Part shown: piece by piece, positions 5,068 to 5,339 of the stretch | Numbering within the stretch: the first letter of the stretch is position 1 | How the letters are laid out: every line of letters begins with the position of its first letter | Source of the DNA: Rudanella sp. | GTDB taxonomy: Bacteria; Bacteroidota; Bacteroidia; Cytophagales; Spirosomataceae | Assembly (NCBI GenBank): GCA_026785985.1 | Contig: JAJAYX010000058.1 | Coordinates: 1 to 5,339, forward strand | Length of the DNA: 5,339 bases | Reading direction: 5' to 3' | Notes under the pieces: model-generated | What the model was told of the DNA's origin: nothing | Database searches by the model: none | The model's input: the letters and a program-made list of their open reading frames with translations, nothing else | Made by a program: the position numbers and the translations under genes

Positions 5068-5339
5068 GGCTTCGGGCTTCAGAGAAAACACGTCGATGGC
5101 ACATCAAACGGACGATGATAGCCGGATTGCGGTTGATTTATCGTTTCAATACGGGTCGTTTTCGTTCCGGTTCGATAGCTTCACCAACCAGGCCAATGTC
5201 AGTTTAGAGAAAAAAGGCGACAACTATATTTTTCATAAAATAAAGCGCGACCTCCGGTTTGAGCGCAGCAAACTCACGTTTTTGCGCGAACATAGCCTCG
5301 ACTTGCGGCAGGGCCGATTGTCGTTACCCAAAGCCGAAC
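5060..5339 (+). CDS. Continuation of the putative SNF2-type helicase after the TAA (partial, runs off the window)
   Basis: The frame used by the gene at 4232 is open again from 5042 to the window edge: about 99 codons with no stop. Protein-like content includes AVDLSFQYGSFSFRFDSF, VSLEKKGDNYIFHKIKRDL and LDLRQGRLSLPKAE, which I recall as the segment following the N-terminal region in the same helicase family. I place a nominal start at the first ATG (5060); ATG 5096 is the alternative, and CTTCAGAGAAAAC before it offers only a weak ribosome-binding site. If the two parts are translated separately this is a second protein made by reinitiation. More likely it is the remainder of one gene split by a nonsense codon (or a sequence error). 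The helicase core would lie beyond the window and cannot be checked here. Confidence 0.6.
   Translation, partial: MLTASGFRENTSMAHQTDDDSRIAVDLSFQYGSFSFRFDSFTNQANVSLEKKGDNYIFHKIKRDLRFERSKLTFLREHSLDLRQGRLSLPKAE

Noticed and set aside
4565..5107. A 180-codon open frame on the minus strand
   Set aside because: It is antisense to the helicase-like gene, and the plus-strand frame matches a known family; the antisense translation is rich in His/Arg and unlike a folded protein.

Overview
The window looks like chromosomal DNA from a Bacteroidota bacterium, most likely Cytophagales (Spirosoma-like). The grounds are protein family resemblance recalled from memory, start codons without clear Shine-Dalgarno sequences, and a good match to the Bacteroidota promoter pattern (TTTG, about 19 bases, TAnnTTTG) upstream of position 4232. 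Most of the window is GC-rich (about 53-65% in hand-counted samples). Positions 1734-2219 are clearly poorer (about 37-42%).

Layout from left to right. Positions 1-245 (+) hold the C-terminal end of a TPMT-like SAM-dependent methyltransferase. It converges on, and overlaps by four bases, a complete M17 leucyl aminopeptidase (242-1690, -). Divergent from the peptidase, after a 43-base gap, is a low-GC type II toxin-antitoxin pair: a small acidic antitoxin (1734-1961, +) whose stop directly abuts the start of a RelE/ParE-type toxin (1962-2219, +). The toxin converges on an esterase of the PF00756 type with an N-terminal starch-binding-like domain (2237-3310, -). Upstream of it on the same strand is a YigZ/IMPACT-family protein (3396-4043, -). 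A 188-base divergent intergenic region with promoter signals for both sides leads to the N-terminal part of a large protein that I relate to Bacteroidota SNF2-type DEAD/DEAH helicases (4232-5041, +). It is interrupted by one in-frame TAA, after which the same reading frame continues open to the window edge.

The genes do not form one pathway. They are mostly single housekeeping or conserved genes, with one accessory TA module inserted between them. The most notable points are two TAA codons that appear to cut reading frames short. One is in the toxin, where the frame after the stop still reads like the family C-terminus. The other is in the putative helicase, where about 99 in-frame codons follow the stop and a perfect 7-bp hairpin lies 10 bases beyond it. 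Nonsense decay, sequence error and stop-codon recoding cannot be told apart from this window. I saw no convincing new multi-gene system, RNA gene, CRISPR array or insertion sequence.
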